Below, in pieces: positions 26,860-34,443 of a stretch of 64,000 bases of DNA. Every line of letters begins with the position of its first letter. Position 1 is the first letter of the stretch. The DNA lies in NCBI GenBank assembly GCA_963808725.1, contig CAWEGO010000001.1, forward strand, positions 806,001-870,000. The letters run 5' to 3'. Both the position numbers and the translations under genes were made by a program. Under the pieces are notes generated by a model. It ran no database searches and was not told the origin of the DNA. It worked only from the letters and a program-made list of their open reading frames with translations. The stretch is from JAHFUA01 sp963808725. Lineage in GTDB: Bacteria > Acidobacteriota > Terriglobia > Terriglobales > Acidobacteriaceae.

Positions 26860-27618
26860 TCACTTGCACAAGTCTGTTCGGTCCGCGCAAAATTCGTTTG
26901 CGACTTGTTGCAACTCGGGAGGAATTGACTGTCTCATCGGCGGTAAGAAGACCATCGGCAGCCGTTCTAGCGACGTGAAACGGGATTCCTCGTCCTTTTT
27001 CGGGTTGAAGGGAATTTCGAGGATGTGAACGCGTTGTTCTTCGTCCACGAATTCGTAACGAAGTCGGGTGATCTTACCGCTGGCACGCGAAGCAAACCAG
27101 ATCCAGCCCGTTAGCGTACCGTTGGGCTTAATCGGCCCCTGGGCGGCCAAGTAGTCGAATCCACTCTCGGTGAGATCTACACGGGTCAGATATTTACCAG
27201 ATGGAAATGCAACGATCGACCCCAGCCTCACTGGCGGCGCACGGAGGCCAGCCAGCCGTTCCCAATGGTTGCCGACTTCAACCGAAAGTGCGTATGAGGA
27301 AATTGCAATTGGTTTATCTCCTCGATTGTGGAGCTTTACGAATGCTAGACAATATGTTGCCTCACTCGCAATCCCGCCCAGAATCGGATGTACGTTAATA
27401 AAGAACTTATCGGCTCGAATTATGCAGCATGTTTTAACGGTAAGTGGTTCGACCCAGTACTTTTGATAAAGCTCAAAATAGGAAGGGAAATTGCCGATCA
27501 AAAAACCTGCTAATGCGCACACTGCTCCGAAGCCGAGGGTCTTAAGTTTCCTCGGAATCCGTGTCCTGGTTTTTTTCGGGGTCGTCCTACCTGCGGGTTT
27601 CGTGCTCGTTCCCACCAT
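26860..27618 (-). CDS. Hypothetical membrane-anchored protein
   Basis: A 252-residue protein with a very basic N-terminus (KKTRTRIPRK), one membrane segment (about 29-50) and an extracytoplasmic domain with many beta-strand-like stretches. Three cysteines lie in the TCCII and ATYCL region and two near the end (FCADRTDLCK). I recognise no family. It ends 54 bases upstream of thiG on the same strand. Codon use looks less GC-biased than in the neighbouring housekeeping genes. Confidence 0.6.
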   Translation of the reverse strand: MVGTSTKPAGRTTPKKTRTRIPRKLKTLGFGAVCALAGFLIGNFPSYFELYQKYWVEPLTVKTCCIIRADKFFINVHPILGGIASEATYCLAFVKLHNRGDKPIAISSYALSVEVGNHWERLAGLRAPPVRLGSIVAFPSGKYLTRVDLTESGFDYLAAQGPIKPNGTLTGWIWFASRASGKITRLRYEFVDEEQRVHILEIPFNPKKDEESRFTSLERLPMVFLPPMRQSIPPELQQVANEFCADRTDLCK

Positions 27619-27914
27619 ACCTTCATACCGTTACCCCCGCAGGATACTTGAGCGATGACGCCCCGAGCAATCACCGGCGGGGCCGAATTCGTCCCGGAAC
27701 CAGCCGAAATTTTGGGCGCCACCCTGCTTTCGCACTGTCCACTCAGACTCGATATCGTCTCCTCCCGGCCTGCAGGTAATGGCTTAAAACACTTACTATT
27801 CTTGAGAGGCGCAAGCGTTGCGGTCTAAAATATACAAAGGAAAGCATGGAACCGGACGATACACAGCAACGGGACGGGTGGCCCGGCCAAGTTGCTTGCA
27901 ATCACGTTACTTTT

Positions 27915-28090
27915 GAGGGTGCCCCATCCTTCCCCGCTTTTGGGAAGGGTGGGGATTTTGACTTTCGCGCGCTCTTCACCGCTGATCGATCCACAGGACG
28001 CGGTTCATCTCGCGACGCGGACGAGACAAAACCAACGTCAATTACCCCACCCTAACGTCGAACAGCGCGACGTTAGGGTAGGGCACCCTC
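27915..28090. repeat. Composite hairpin element with 10-bp terminal inverted repeats
   Basis: The terminal repeats GAGGGTGCCC (27915-27924) and GGGCACCCTC (28081-28090) are perfect inverses. Each end carries its own hairpin: CCCCATCCTTCCC/GGGAAGGGTGGGG at 27922-27954 (one wobble pair) and CCCTAACGTCG/CGACGTTAGGG at about 28050-28078. The rest of the 27619-28126 gap holds no recognisable gene. It looks like a non-coding REP/MITE-like element. Confidence 0.7.
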
Positions 28091-28126
28091 GGGGTTCTTT
28101 AATCAGGGGGCCTACCTGCTCTCGCA

Positions 28127-29239
28127 TCACTTCAGCGACGCGATGTTGATCACGAAGCGATATTTCACATCACTCTTCAACAGTCGTTCATAGGCTTCGT
28201 TGATCTCCTGGATGCGGATCAGCTCGATGTCCGAGGTGACGCCATGCTCGGCGCAGAAATCCAGCATCTCCTGGGTCTCCGCGATGCCGCCGATGGCCGA
28301 GCCGGCAAGCTGCCGCCGTCCCATGATCAGATTGAATGCCGCTACTGGTGACGGCTGCTCAGGCGCTCCCACCAGGGTGAGCGTCCCGTCGACCTTCAGC
28401 AGTTGGAGATAGGAATTCAGGTCGTGCTGCGCGGAGACGGTATCCAGGATAAAGTCGAAGCTGCCGGCATGCTTCAGCATCTCGGCTTCGTTCCTTGACA
28501 CGACGACTTCTTTAGCGCCGAGGCGCAAGGCGTCTTTGGTTTTGCCGGGCGATGTGGTGAACAACACCACGTTGGCGCCGAAGGCGCTGGCGAACTTCAC
28601 GCCCATGTGACCGAGTCCGCCGAGCCCGACCACGCCGACTTTCTGTCCTTTGCTCACCTTCCAGTGGCGGAGCGGCGAATAAGTCGTGATGCCGGCGCAC
28701 AGCAGCGGCGCGGCTGCTGCGAGGTTGAGCTTGTCGGACACGCGCAGCGCGAAAGCCTCGTCGACCACGATGCTCTCGGAGTATCCGCCGTAGGTGACGC
28801 CGCCGAGCAGCTTGTCTTCCGAGTTGTAGGTGAAGGTCGCGCCACTCTGGCAGAACTGCTCGAGCCCGGCGCGGCAGTTGGAGCAGGTGCGATCGGAATC
28901 GACCAGGCAGCCTACGGCCGCGACATCACCTTCTTTGAACTTCTTGACCGCGCTGCCGGCTTTCACTACGCGTCCGATGATTTCGTGACCGGGCGTGCAG
29001 GGATAGACGGTCGGCATGAACTGTTCCCATTGGTTGCGGACCGTGTGCAGATCCGAGTGGCAAACGCCGCAGTAGAGGATGTCGATCTGGACATCCTGAG
29101 GCCGGGGATTGCGACGCGGGATCGTGGTGGGAGCAAGCGGCGAAGTTGCGCTACGAGCCGAATACGCCTTTGCGGTGTATGTCTTCCCGAGTTCCAACGT
29201 GCTCTCTTGCACTGCGGTCGCTGAATTGGGGCGGTTCAC
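28127..29239 (-). CDS. Zinc-dependent alcohol dehydrogenase (cinnamyl-alcohol/YahK type)
   Basis: A medium-chain dehydrogenase of 370 residues, NADP-linked in its best-known relatives, that reduces aldehydes to alcohols. The catalytic Zn site is CGVCHSDLH and GHE; the structural Zn site has cysteines in DRTCSNCRAGLEQFC; the nucleotide-binding loop is VGVVGLGGLGHMGV. The GTG at 29239 is taken as the start because AGGAG precedes it by about 9 bases; an ATG 45 bases further upstream is possible. No other gene of a defined pathway is adjacent. Confidence 0.88.
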   Translation of the reverse strand: MNRPNSATAVQESTLELGKTYTAKAYSARSATSPLAPTTIPRRNPRPQDVQIDILYCGVCHSDLHTVRNQWEQFMPTVYPCTPGHEIIGRVVKAGSAVKKFKEGDVAAVGCLVDSDRTCSNCRAGLEQFCQSGATFTYNSEDKLLGGVTYGGYSESIVVDEAFALRVSDKLNLAAAAPLLCAGITTYSPLRHWKVSKGQKVGVVGLGGLGHMGVKFASAFGANVVLFTTSPGKTKDALRLGAKEVVVSRNEAEMLKHAGSFDFILDTVSAQHDLNSYLQLLKVDGTLTLVGAPEQPSPVAAFNLIMGRRQLAGSAIGGIAETQEMLDFCAEHGVTSDIELIRIQEINEAYERLLKSDVKYRFVINIASLK

Positions 29240-29340
29240 GAATGAGTTCTCCTGCTTCTCGCTTCGCGCGAATCTGAAGGTCAATGGAAAGAACTGAGGT
29301 GAGCGCTACTGTTTAAATGAAAAGTTTAAATGAAAAGATG

Positions 29341-29440
29341 CGCCACGAGCGGCACCGGTTGCAGAAATTCAACCACCCCAACATCGCGACCCTCTAAGGC
29401 TACGGCTCTCGCGAGGAAGGGCAGGGTGCGGTACTCAAGT
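29341..29440 (+). pseudogene. Remnant of a Ser/Thr protein kinase gene
   Basis: One frame reads RHERHRLQKFNHPNIATL, then TAA at 29395, then GYGSREEGQGAVL. This matches the N-lobe stretch of bacterial PknB-type kinases (NHPNIA..YG... GQ.ALVMEL), with the stop replacing the usual Tyr. No other part of a kinase is found on either side, so this is a decayed fragment about 33 codons long. Confidence 0.5.
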
Positions 29441-29483
29441 CAAAAAGAGTGAGCCCCACTTCGGCATAGGCTCCGCACGCCCC

Positions 29484-29912
29484 TTACTCTTCATCCAGAT
29501 ACTCGCCGGGAAGATCGTCCTCCGGCACCTCATGCGTGCGAACCTCCTTCTCGTCCGTGTCCGCACGTTCCACGCCTGCCACTACGTCGGCCTCGAACGC
29601 GTTACCTTCTTCGAGCAACTCATCGACACTCTCCGTATCTGCGCCTTCGACGTTGGATAATCCCTGTAAATCTCCCGATTGCGCTCCTGACCTCGCCCCC
29701 GGCCCTTCGAGTGCAAATGGCTCCGTATCCACGCTCCGGCTTTTCTTCCGAACCCGTTTCTTGAGTGTGCCCGCTGTTTTCGCACTGGTTGTCTTCTTGC
29801 CGCGGGCGTTGGTTTTCACAGCCACCTTTTTCAAAGCGGCCTGTTTCTTCGCCACTTTCTGCTTTCGGGTTCCGCTCTTTTTAGCCAGCATCTTTTTGAC
29901 CGTCTTCCTCAT
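29484..29912 (-). CDS. Small protein with Lys-rich N-terminus and acidic C-terminus
   Basis: A 142-residue protein. Residues 1-60 are almost entirely Lys, Ala, Thr and Arg, like histone H1-type tails. The rest is acidic, with the ordered motif GDLQGLSNVEGADTESVDEL, EEGNAFEADVV and THEVPEDDLPGEYLDEE. The acidic half resembles small proteins of cyanobacteria and acidobacteria that I recall as DUF6335; the basic half could bind DNA or RNA. It is 39 bases downstream of the acyl-CoA synthetase gene on the same strand. Function unknown. Confidence 0.7.
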   Translation of the reverse strand: MRKTVKKMLAKKSGTRKQKVAKKQAALKKVAVKTNARGKKTTSAKTAGTLKKRVRKKSRSVDTEPFALEGPGARSGAQSGDLQGLSNVEGADTESVDELLEEGNAFEADVVAGVERADTDEKEVRTHEVPEDDLPGEYLDEE

Positions 29913-29951
29913 CGGCTTCCCCTTCTTCTCAGCAGTTTTCTTTGGCTTCGC

Positions 29952-31730
29952 TCAGCTCACGCCCACCGTCTCCGAGTTGTTCTGCGCCGCGAACATGGCC
30001 TCGATCTGCGCCCGGTAGCGTTCTTCGATCACGCGGCGGCGCATCTTCATGGACGCGGTAAGATGCCCGTCGGCGACGGTGAATTCGTCCGGGATCAGCG
30101 CGAACTTCTTGATGGTCTGGTACTGGGCGAGGTTCTCATTCACCTTGGCGACAATGCCTTCATAGAGCGCCTGCACCTGGGGGTCGGCGACGAGCTGCTG
30201 CCGGTCGGCGAAGCTGACGCCCTGCGTGCGCGCCCACTCCTCGAGCGTGGAGAACTCAGGGGCGATCAGCGCCGCGGCGAACTTGCGCCGGTCGGCGAAG
30301 AGGGCGGCGAACGCCACCAGCGGGCTCGTCTTCAGCGCCAGCTCGATGGGCTGCGGCGCAATGAACTTGCCGCCGGCGGTCTTCTGCAGGTCTTTCTTGC
30401 GGTCGGTGATGGTGAGGAAGCCGTCGCCGTCGAGCGACCCGATGTCGCCGGTCTTGAAGAAGCCATCTTCAAACGCGTTGCGGGTTTCCTCAGGTTTGTT
30501 CCAGTAGCCCTTGAAGATCGACGGGCCCCGCACCAGCAGCTCTCCATCGGAGGCAATCTTTACTTCAAGGTTCTGGAGCACCTTGCCGACGGTGCCGATG
30601 CGATGCTGCTGGGGAGTATTGATGGCGATCACCGGCGAGGTTTCCGTCAGCCCATAGCCTTCGTGGATGCGGATACCGACGTTGGCGAACCATTCGGCCA
30701 GCTCGAGTCCCAACGGGGCGCCGCCGGAGACGAAGATCTCGACCCGCCCGCCCAACCCGGCGCGGATCTTCGAGTAGAGCAGGGAATCGGCCAGCTTCCA
30801 GCTCATCGACCCGGGCCGCTTGCCGGCCAGGATCTCGCCGCGCTGAGCGCGGCCCACGCGCATCGCCCAATCGTAAACCGCTCGCTTGAGGCCTTTGCTG
30901 GCTTCCCGCCGCACGTTGTCGCGGATTTTCTCGTACACCCGCGGCACGCCCACGAAGATGGTCGGGCGGACCACGGTCAGGTAATGCGGCAGCAGTTGAA
31001 GACTGGGGCAGTAGGCGACGGTGACGCCGTACTGGAACAGCGAGTAATCCAGGTGCCGCGCCGTCACATGCGAGAGCGGCAGGAACGAGATGCCTACCTG
31101 CCCGGTCTCGAGCCGGAAGTGGTCCAGCGAGTAGGCCAGGTTCGAGACCAGGTTGCCGTGGGTGAGCATGGCGCCCTTGGGATCGCCGGTAGTGCCTGAC
31201 GTATAGATGATGGTGGCCAGATCGTCCGGGGCGATGGACTTGGCGAGTGCGTCCATCTCCGGATCGCGCCCGGTGACCGGGTTCATCATCATGCGGTGCA
31301 TGGGGATGCCTTCGGGGATGCCCACGTAGTCCATCACCACCACCTTTTCGAGCGCGGTCTGCGGCTTGAAGGCCAGCACCCGCTTCAGGTGCTCGACGGT
31401 GGAAACGAAGATTACGCGTGCGCCCGAGTCCTTCACTATCGCGGCGGTCTGCTCGTCGGTCAGCGTGGGATACAAGGGCACATCCACCGCTCCCAGCAGC
31501 AGGGTGGCGAAGTCCGCCACCGCCCACTCCGGGCGGTTCTCGCTGAGGATGGCGACGCGGTCTCCCTTGCCGATGCCCCACTTGGCCAGCGAGCGCGCCG
31601 TGCCGACCACGTCGCGGTAGAGCTCGCGCGAGGAGATGGGAATCCACTTGACGGTCTGCTTGTAGAGCATCGCCTGGTCGAGGTTACGCTCGACGACGGA
31701 GAGGAAGATGTCGTTGATGGTCTGGTTCAT
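29952..31730 (-). CDS. Long-chain acyl-CoA synthetase (AMP-binding)
   Basis: A 592-residue member of the ANL superfamily that activates fatty acids to acyl-CoA through an acyl-adenylate. Motif A5 is IIYTSGTTGDPKGAMLTH (about 172-189); others are GYGLTETSPV, FFKTGDIGSLDGDGFL and TDRKKDLQKTAGGKFIAP, the last characteristic of the long-chain (FadD15/LACS) type. It is complete at both ends. It starts close to, and divergent from, the peroxiredoxin gene (187-base gap). Confidence 0.93.
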   Translation of the reverse strand: MNQTINDIFLSVVERNLDQAMLYKQTVKWIPISSRELYRDVVGTARSLAKWGIGKGDRVAILSENRPEWAVADFATLLLGAVDVPLYPTLTDEQTAAIVKDSGARVIFVSTVEHLKRVLAFKPQTALEKVVVMDYVGIPEGIPMHRMMMNPVTGRDPEMDALAKSIAPDDLATIIYTSGTTGDPKGAMLTHGNLVSNLAYSLDHFRLETGQVGISFLPLSHVTARHLDYSLFQYGVTVAYCPSLQLLPHYLTVVRPTIFVGVPRVYEKIRDNVRREASKGLKRAVYDWAMRVGRAQRGEILAGKRPGSMSWKLADSLLYSKIRAGLGGRVEIFVSGGAPLGLELAEWFANVGIRIHEGYGLTETSPVIAINTPQQHRIGTVGKVLQNLEVKIASDGELLVRGPSIFKGYWNKPEETRNAFEDGFFKTGDIGSLDGDGFLTITDRKKDLQKTAGGKFIAPQPIELALKTSPLVAFAALFADRRKFAAALIAPEFSTLEEWARTQGVSFADRQQLVADPQVQALYEGIVAKVNENLAQYQTIKKFALIPDEFTVADGHLTASMKMRRRVIEERYRAQIEAMFAAQNNSETVGVS

Positions 31731-31917
31731 CGCTTGCCGTGCCCCGCGGTGCTCGCCTCCGGCGGGTGGTGCGTTTCGGGGCTGAGCGTCAATGTACTTG
31801 GAATCTGTCGGCTATGGCAATGTTGTCTGCGATGCCGGGGCTGCAATTGACTGGTAATATAGATGACCTGCTGCCCGGTCCGTGGGGAGGGCCGGAATCC
31901 CTTCAGCGCGAGGTTTT

Positions 31918-32505
31918 ATGCCGAAAACACTGATGGCCACCGTGCTCACGCTCGCCATGTTGCTGGTTGCAACCGGCGGCGCCGCCAGTCCGCCTGAGGA
32001 CAAGCCGGCCCCGCCGCCGATGAAGATCAAGGTCGGCGATATGGCGCCCGATTTCACCCTGCTCGCCTTCGACGGAAAAGAACTGAAGAAGGTCTCGCTG
32101 CACGATTACCGCGGCAAGAAGAACGTCGCCCTGGCGTTTTATGTCTTCGCCTTCACCGGCGGTTGAACCAAGGAAATGAAGGCCTTCCAGCAGAATATCT
32201 CCAAGCTGGAAGCCGCCGACACCCAGGTGCTGGGTGTGAGCATGGACAGCCCCTTCGCCAACTTCAACTTCGCGCAGCAGAGCGACGTCAGCTTCCCGCT
32301 GTTGAGCGACCGTGACGGTACTGTGGTCAAGGAATACGGCCTGGAGAAAGAGTACGCCCCCGGTGGGGTCAAGATGCTGTCGGCGCGCCGGGCCACCTTC
32401 CTGATCGACAAATCTGGCAAGGTGATCGAGGAGCAGGTGGACAACGACGCGGTCGATCCGAGCAAGGTGGTGGAGGCCTGCGAACGCCAGAAGCTCAAAG
32501 GATAA
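31918..32505 (+). CDS. Exported peroxiredoxin, candidate selenoprotein (TGA at the catalytic position)
   Basis: The AhpC/TSA family protein is 195 residues long if TGA at 32164-32166 is read as selenocysteine (residue 83). The signal peptide is about 1-24; the mature part begins near KVGDMAPDFTLLAFDGK. The active-site block reads YVFAFTGG-U-TKEM, where homologues have FTGGCTKE with the peroxidatic Cys. The frame downstream is intact and conserved to 32505 (VLGVSMDSPFANFNFA, FPLLSDRDGTV, FLIDKSGKV). A hairpin fitting the bacterial SECIS rules lies inside the coding sequence after the TGA. Without recoding, only an 82-residue stump would be made. ATG 31918 is chosen because it starts the signal peptide; a GTG at 31882 is possible. 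No sel genes are in the window. Confidence 0.8.
32184..32212 (+). promoter_or_regulatory. Candidate bacterial SECIS hairpin
   Basis: CUUCCAGC (32184-32191) pairs perfectly with GCUGGAAG (32205-32212) around the 13-nt loop AGAAUAUCUCCAA. The loop starts 26 nt after the UGA and has G at its second position. Known rules for bacterial SECIS elements ask for a stem-loop about 16-37 nt after UGA, with a loop of 3-14 nt and a G in the first two loop positions; all are met. Confidence 0.65.
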
Positions 32506-32526
32506 AGCCGGGCCAGGAGATTGATC

Positions 32527-32549
32527 GGGGGCCTTCGGGTCCCCTTTAT
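32527..32549 (+). terminator. Terminator of the peroxiredoxin gene
   Basis: A 7-bp stem GGGGGCC/GGTCCCC (one G-U pair) is closed by a UUCG tetraloop and followed by TTTATGTT. It begins 21 bases after the stop codon. Confidence 0.7.
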
Positions 32550-32555
32550 GTTGCG

Positions 32556-32954
32556 CTAGATCTCGGAGTCGACGTAGGCAGGGGTCACTTCCGAACTCTG
32601 TATCCATTCCTGGATATGGCGGTTGTCGTCTCGAGGGTCAAAGCGCAAGCCCACCAGTTCTTTGGTTTTCCACCGTACGACCGCTCCGACTTTAACGGGA
32701 CAGCCTGATGGCAAAGCGAATATCAGCAGTACCGGCTGCGCCAACGAAAGCTGGCCGGCCTGTTCCAAAGACATGCCGTTGGTTCCCAAATGCACGCTGC
32801 GAGCGGTGAAGGTGAGGTCGTGTCCCTCCACTCTGACCTCGGTGGCCAGATGTACCCGTGGATGCTGGCGAGCCGGGAAGAAGACATCCTTGATGCGGGT
32901 AGTGTTTGACCTGCGCAGGGCAGAAAACTTCCGCAAGATGCGCTTCACGGGCAT
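32556..32954 (-). CDS. PilZ-domain protein
   Basis: A 132-residue protein. After a basic N-terminus it has RQHPRVHLATEVRV (the RxxxR part of the PilZ c-di-GMP site), then SVHLGTNGMSLEQ (a variant of the D/NxSxxG part), and the beta-barrel VKVGAVVRWKTKELVGLRF. The second motif reads H-L-G-T-N-G, so the classical D-x-S is degenerate and c-di-GMP binding is uncertain. It is convergent with the peroxiredoxin gene. Confidence 0.82.
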   Translation of the reverse strand: MPVKRILRKFSALRRSNTTRIKDVFFPARQHPRVHLATEVRVEGHDLTFTARSVHLGTNGMSLEQAGQLSLAQPVLLIFALPSGCPVKVGAVVRWKTKELVGLRFDPRDDNRHIQEWIQSSEVTPAYVDSEI

Positions 32955-32984
32955 TTTGAAAGGCCGTCCGAGCCTGAGCTGACT

Positions 32985-33155
32985 TTAGCCCGCAAAGGCA
33001 AGAGGTGAAAGGGTACTTTGGTGCTGGCCGGAGGTAACACAATGGGCTCGCCCCGAACAGCGGGCATTCGCCTTAGCGCGGCGGGCCGGGAGAATTAGCG
33101 CCGAGACGAAGATATTGGTGTCGACGACGATTCTCAGCGGCCCGACCGTAACCAC
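32985..33155 (-). pseudogene. Truncated PIN-domain (VapC-like toxin) fragment
   Basis: On the minus strand a GTG near 33155 leads into LRIVVDTNIFVSALILP, the N-terminal strand of PIN-domain ribonucleases including the first catalytic Asp. After about 20 residues the similarity stops and the frame ends at 32985-32987. A short upstream frame (MPTQLRSQEIEVLAGNMP) might be the remains of the antitoxin, but it is not recognisable. The rest of the 32955-33413 gap shows nothing else. Confidence 0.42.
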
Positions 33156-33413
33156 GATCCGCTTCCATCCCGGGTGCGAATGTTTAATCGGTAACCTCTG
33201 TCCCGATCATCGCCGACGACCGCATTGGGGCTGGCATATTTCCTGCAAGCACTTCGATTTCTTGTGATCGGAGCTGTGTAGGCATGGGCGCTCCTCGGCC
33301 CGGCGCCGCGTGCGGCGCGACAAAGCTCCACATGGGCGGGCTCGTCTCCCCCACCCAGCAAGCCGTTGCGACAGCAAGGCTGCATTTTTCCGCTCCGTTT
33401 GCTATGATGAGCG

Positions 33414-33490
<77 letters not shown>

Positions 33491-33492
33491 AT

Positions 33493-33532
33493 GGCCGCTG
33501 ATGGGCTAAACCCGGAAGCGGCCTTTCTTCTT
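33493..33532 (+). terminator. Terminator of the initiator tRNA
   Basis: GGCCGCT (33493-33499) pairs with AGCGGCC (33517-33523), followed by TTTCTTCTT. It begins two bases after the tRNA 3' end. The remaining sequence to 33830 shows no convincing gene; a 92-codon minus-strand frame at 33506-33784 overlaps this terminator and has no recognisable features. Confidence 0.75.
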
Positions 33533-33832
33533 GCAGTTGCGAGTCGAGCCGTTCATCGTTTCCTGCCTAGTTAAAAACATTAAAAAAGCCGGCCAGTAGT
33601 TCACGGTTGGAATCTTTCCCGGAACCCAGTTTCTGGACTGCGAGGCGAAGTGCTGAAGGGCCCCAGCCGACAATCCACCCGGAACCGCCATCCGTTTGGA
33701 GAGGCCGAGCGCTGTGGGAGCTCTGCCACCATTAGTGATCCATTGTCGGCGCCAAGCGTGATCGGGTTCCCGGCGTAAAGACACCAGCCTTCACCATGGT
33801 CGCCTGGATCGGCGGCTGCATGATAAAAGCTG

Positions 33833-33857
33833 CGCCGGGGCCGGAGGGGCCCCGGCG
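33833..33857 (-). terminator. Strong hairpin downstream of a hypothetical gene
   Basis: CGCCGGGGCC and GGCCCCGGCG form a perfect 10-bp stem with a 5-base loop, 14 bases past the stop of the minus-strand gene; on that strand GCAGCTTTTA follows. Confidence 0.65.
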
Positions 33858-33870
33858 TTCACGCCCGCTT

Positions 33871-34332
33871 TCAGGCCGCTTTGCCGGCCTGCGCGGCCAT
33901 CTGCTTCATCATCTGACGCATGGCGGCGACATGGCCCGGCGCTCGCCCTTCGATCCAGGTCTCGTACCGGGTCGCAGCCTTCTCGAGGTTGGCGAGGAAC
34001 AGCGGGTTCGAGAATCGCTGGCGGGCTTCCTGTATGGTCGGCTTCACGCGATCCCAAACGAAGAAGAACTCGCCATTGGTCTCGAAGAACAGATCTTCAT
34101 GCAGTAGCCCATGATTGAGATACGCGCATGCCTGGTCCCAGTAGCTTACGACCATCATGAATGATGTGCCGGCTTCCGTTCCCATGGGTGCGATTCGCAT
34201 CGCCTCCTCGAGGGTATTCGCGAAGTAGTTCTTGCTGAACCAATCGCGCGCTTGCCGCAGCCGCGATTCACGGCGGAGATCAAAGATTTTCAGTTGGAGT
34301 TCTGCCTGTTCGTACGTCGGTTTCGTAGCCAT
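33871..34332 (-). CDS. Conserved hypothetical protein, helical
   Basis: A 153-residue soluble, mostly helical protein. Notable stretches are LKIFDLRRESRLRQARDWF, NTLEEAMRIAPMGTEAGTSFMMVVSYWDQACAYLNHGLL, FFETNGEFFFVWDRVKP, and a Met/Lys/Ala-rich C-terminus. It has no signal peptide or membrane span. I do not recognise the family for certain. It is preceded by a good ribosome-binding site (AAGGAGA before ATG) and followed by a strong hairpin, so it looks like a monocistronic, expressed gene. Confidence 0.75.
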   Translation of the reverse strand: MATKPTYEQAELQLKIFDLRRESRLRQARDWFSKNYFANTLEEAMRIAPMGTEAGTSFMMVVSYWDQACAYLNHGLLHEDLFFETNGEFFFVWDRVKPTIQEARQRFSNPLFLANLEKAATRYETWIEGRAPGHVAAMRQMMKQMAAQAGKAA

Positions 34333-34443
34333 CGTCTTCTCCTTATTTGTCCTTTACGTGTTGGGTGATGCTCGAAATCGTGTGCTGCTCCGCTGCTACT
34401 GCTTGGCGGCGACCTGTTGCCTTAGACGCTCCTCCGAGCGAAA

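Noticed and set aside
32164..32166. Simple nonsense mutation or error at the peroxiredoxin TGA
   Set aside because: Possible, but the position is exactly the catalytic Cys and a SECIS-like hairpin follows; the other lesions in this window are indels, not substitutions. Sec is kept as the better explanation.
33506..33784. 92-codon minus-strand frame after the tRNA
   Set aside because: It overlaps the tRNA terminator and has neither a clear start site nor a protein pattern.
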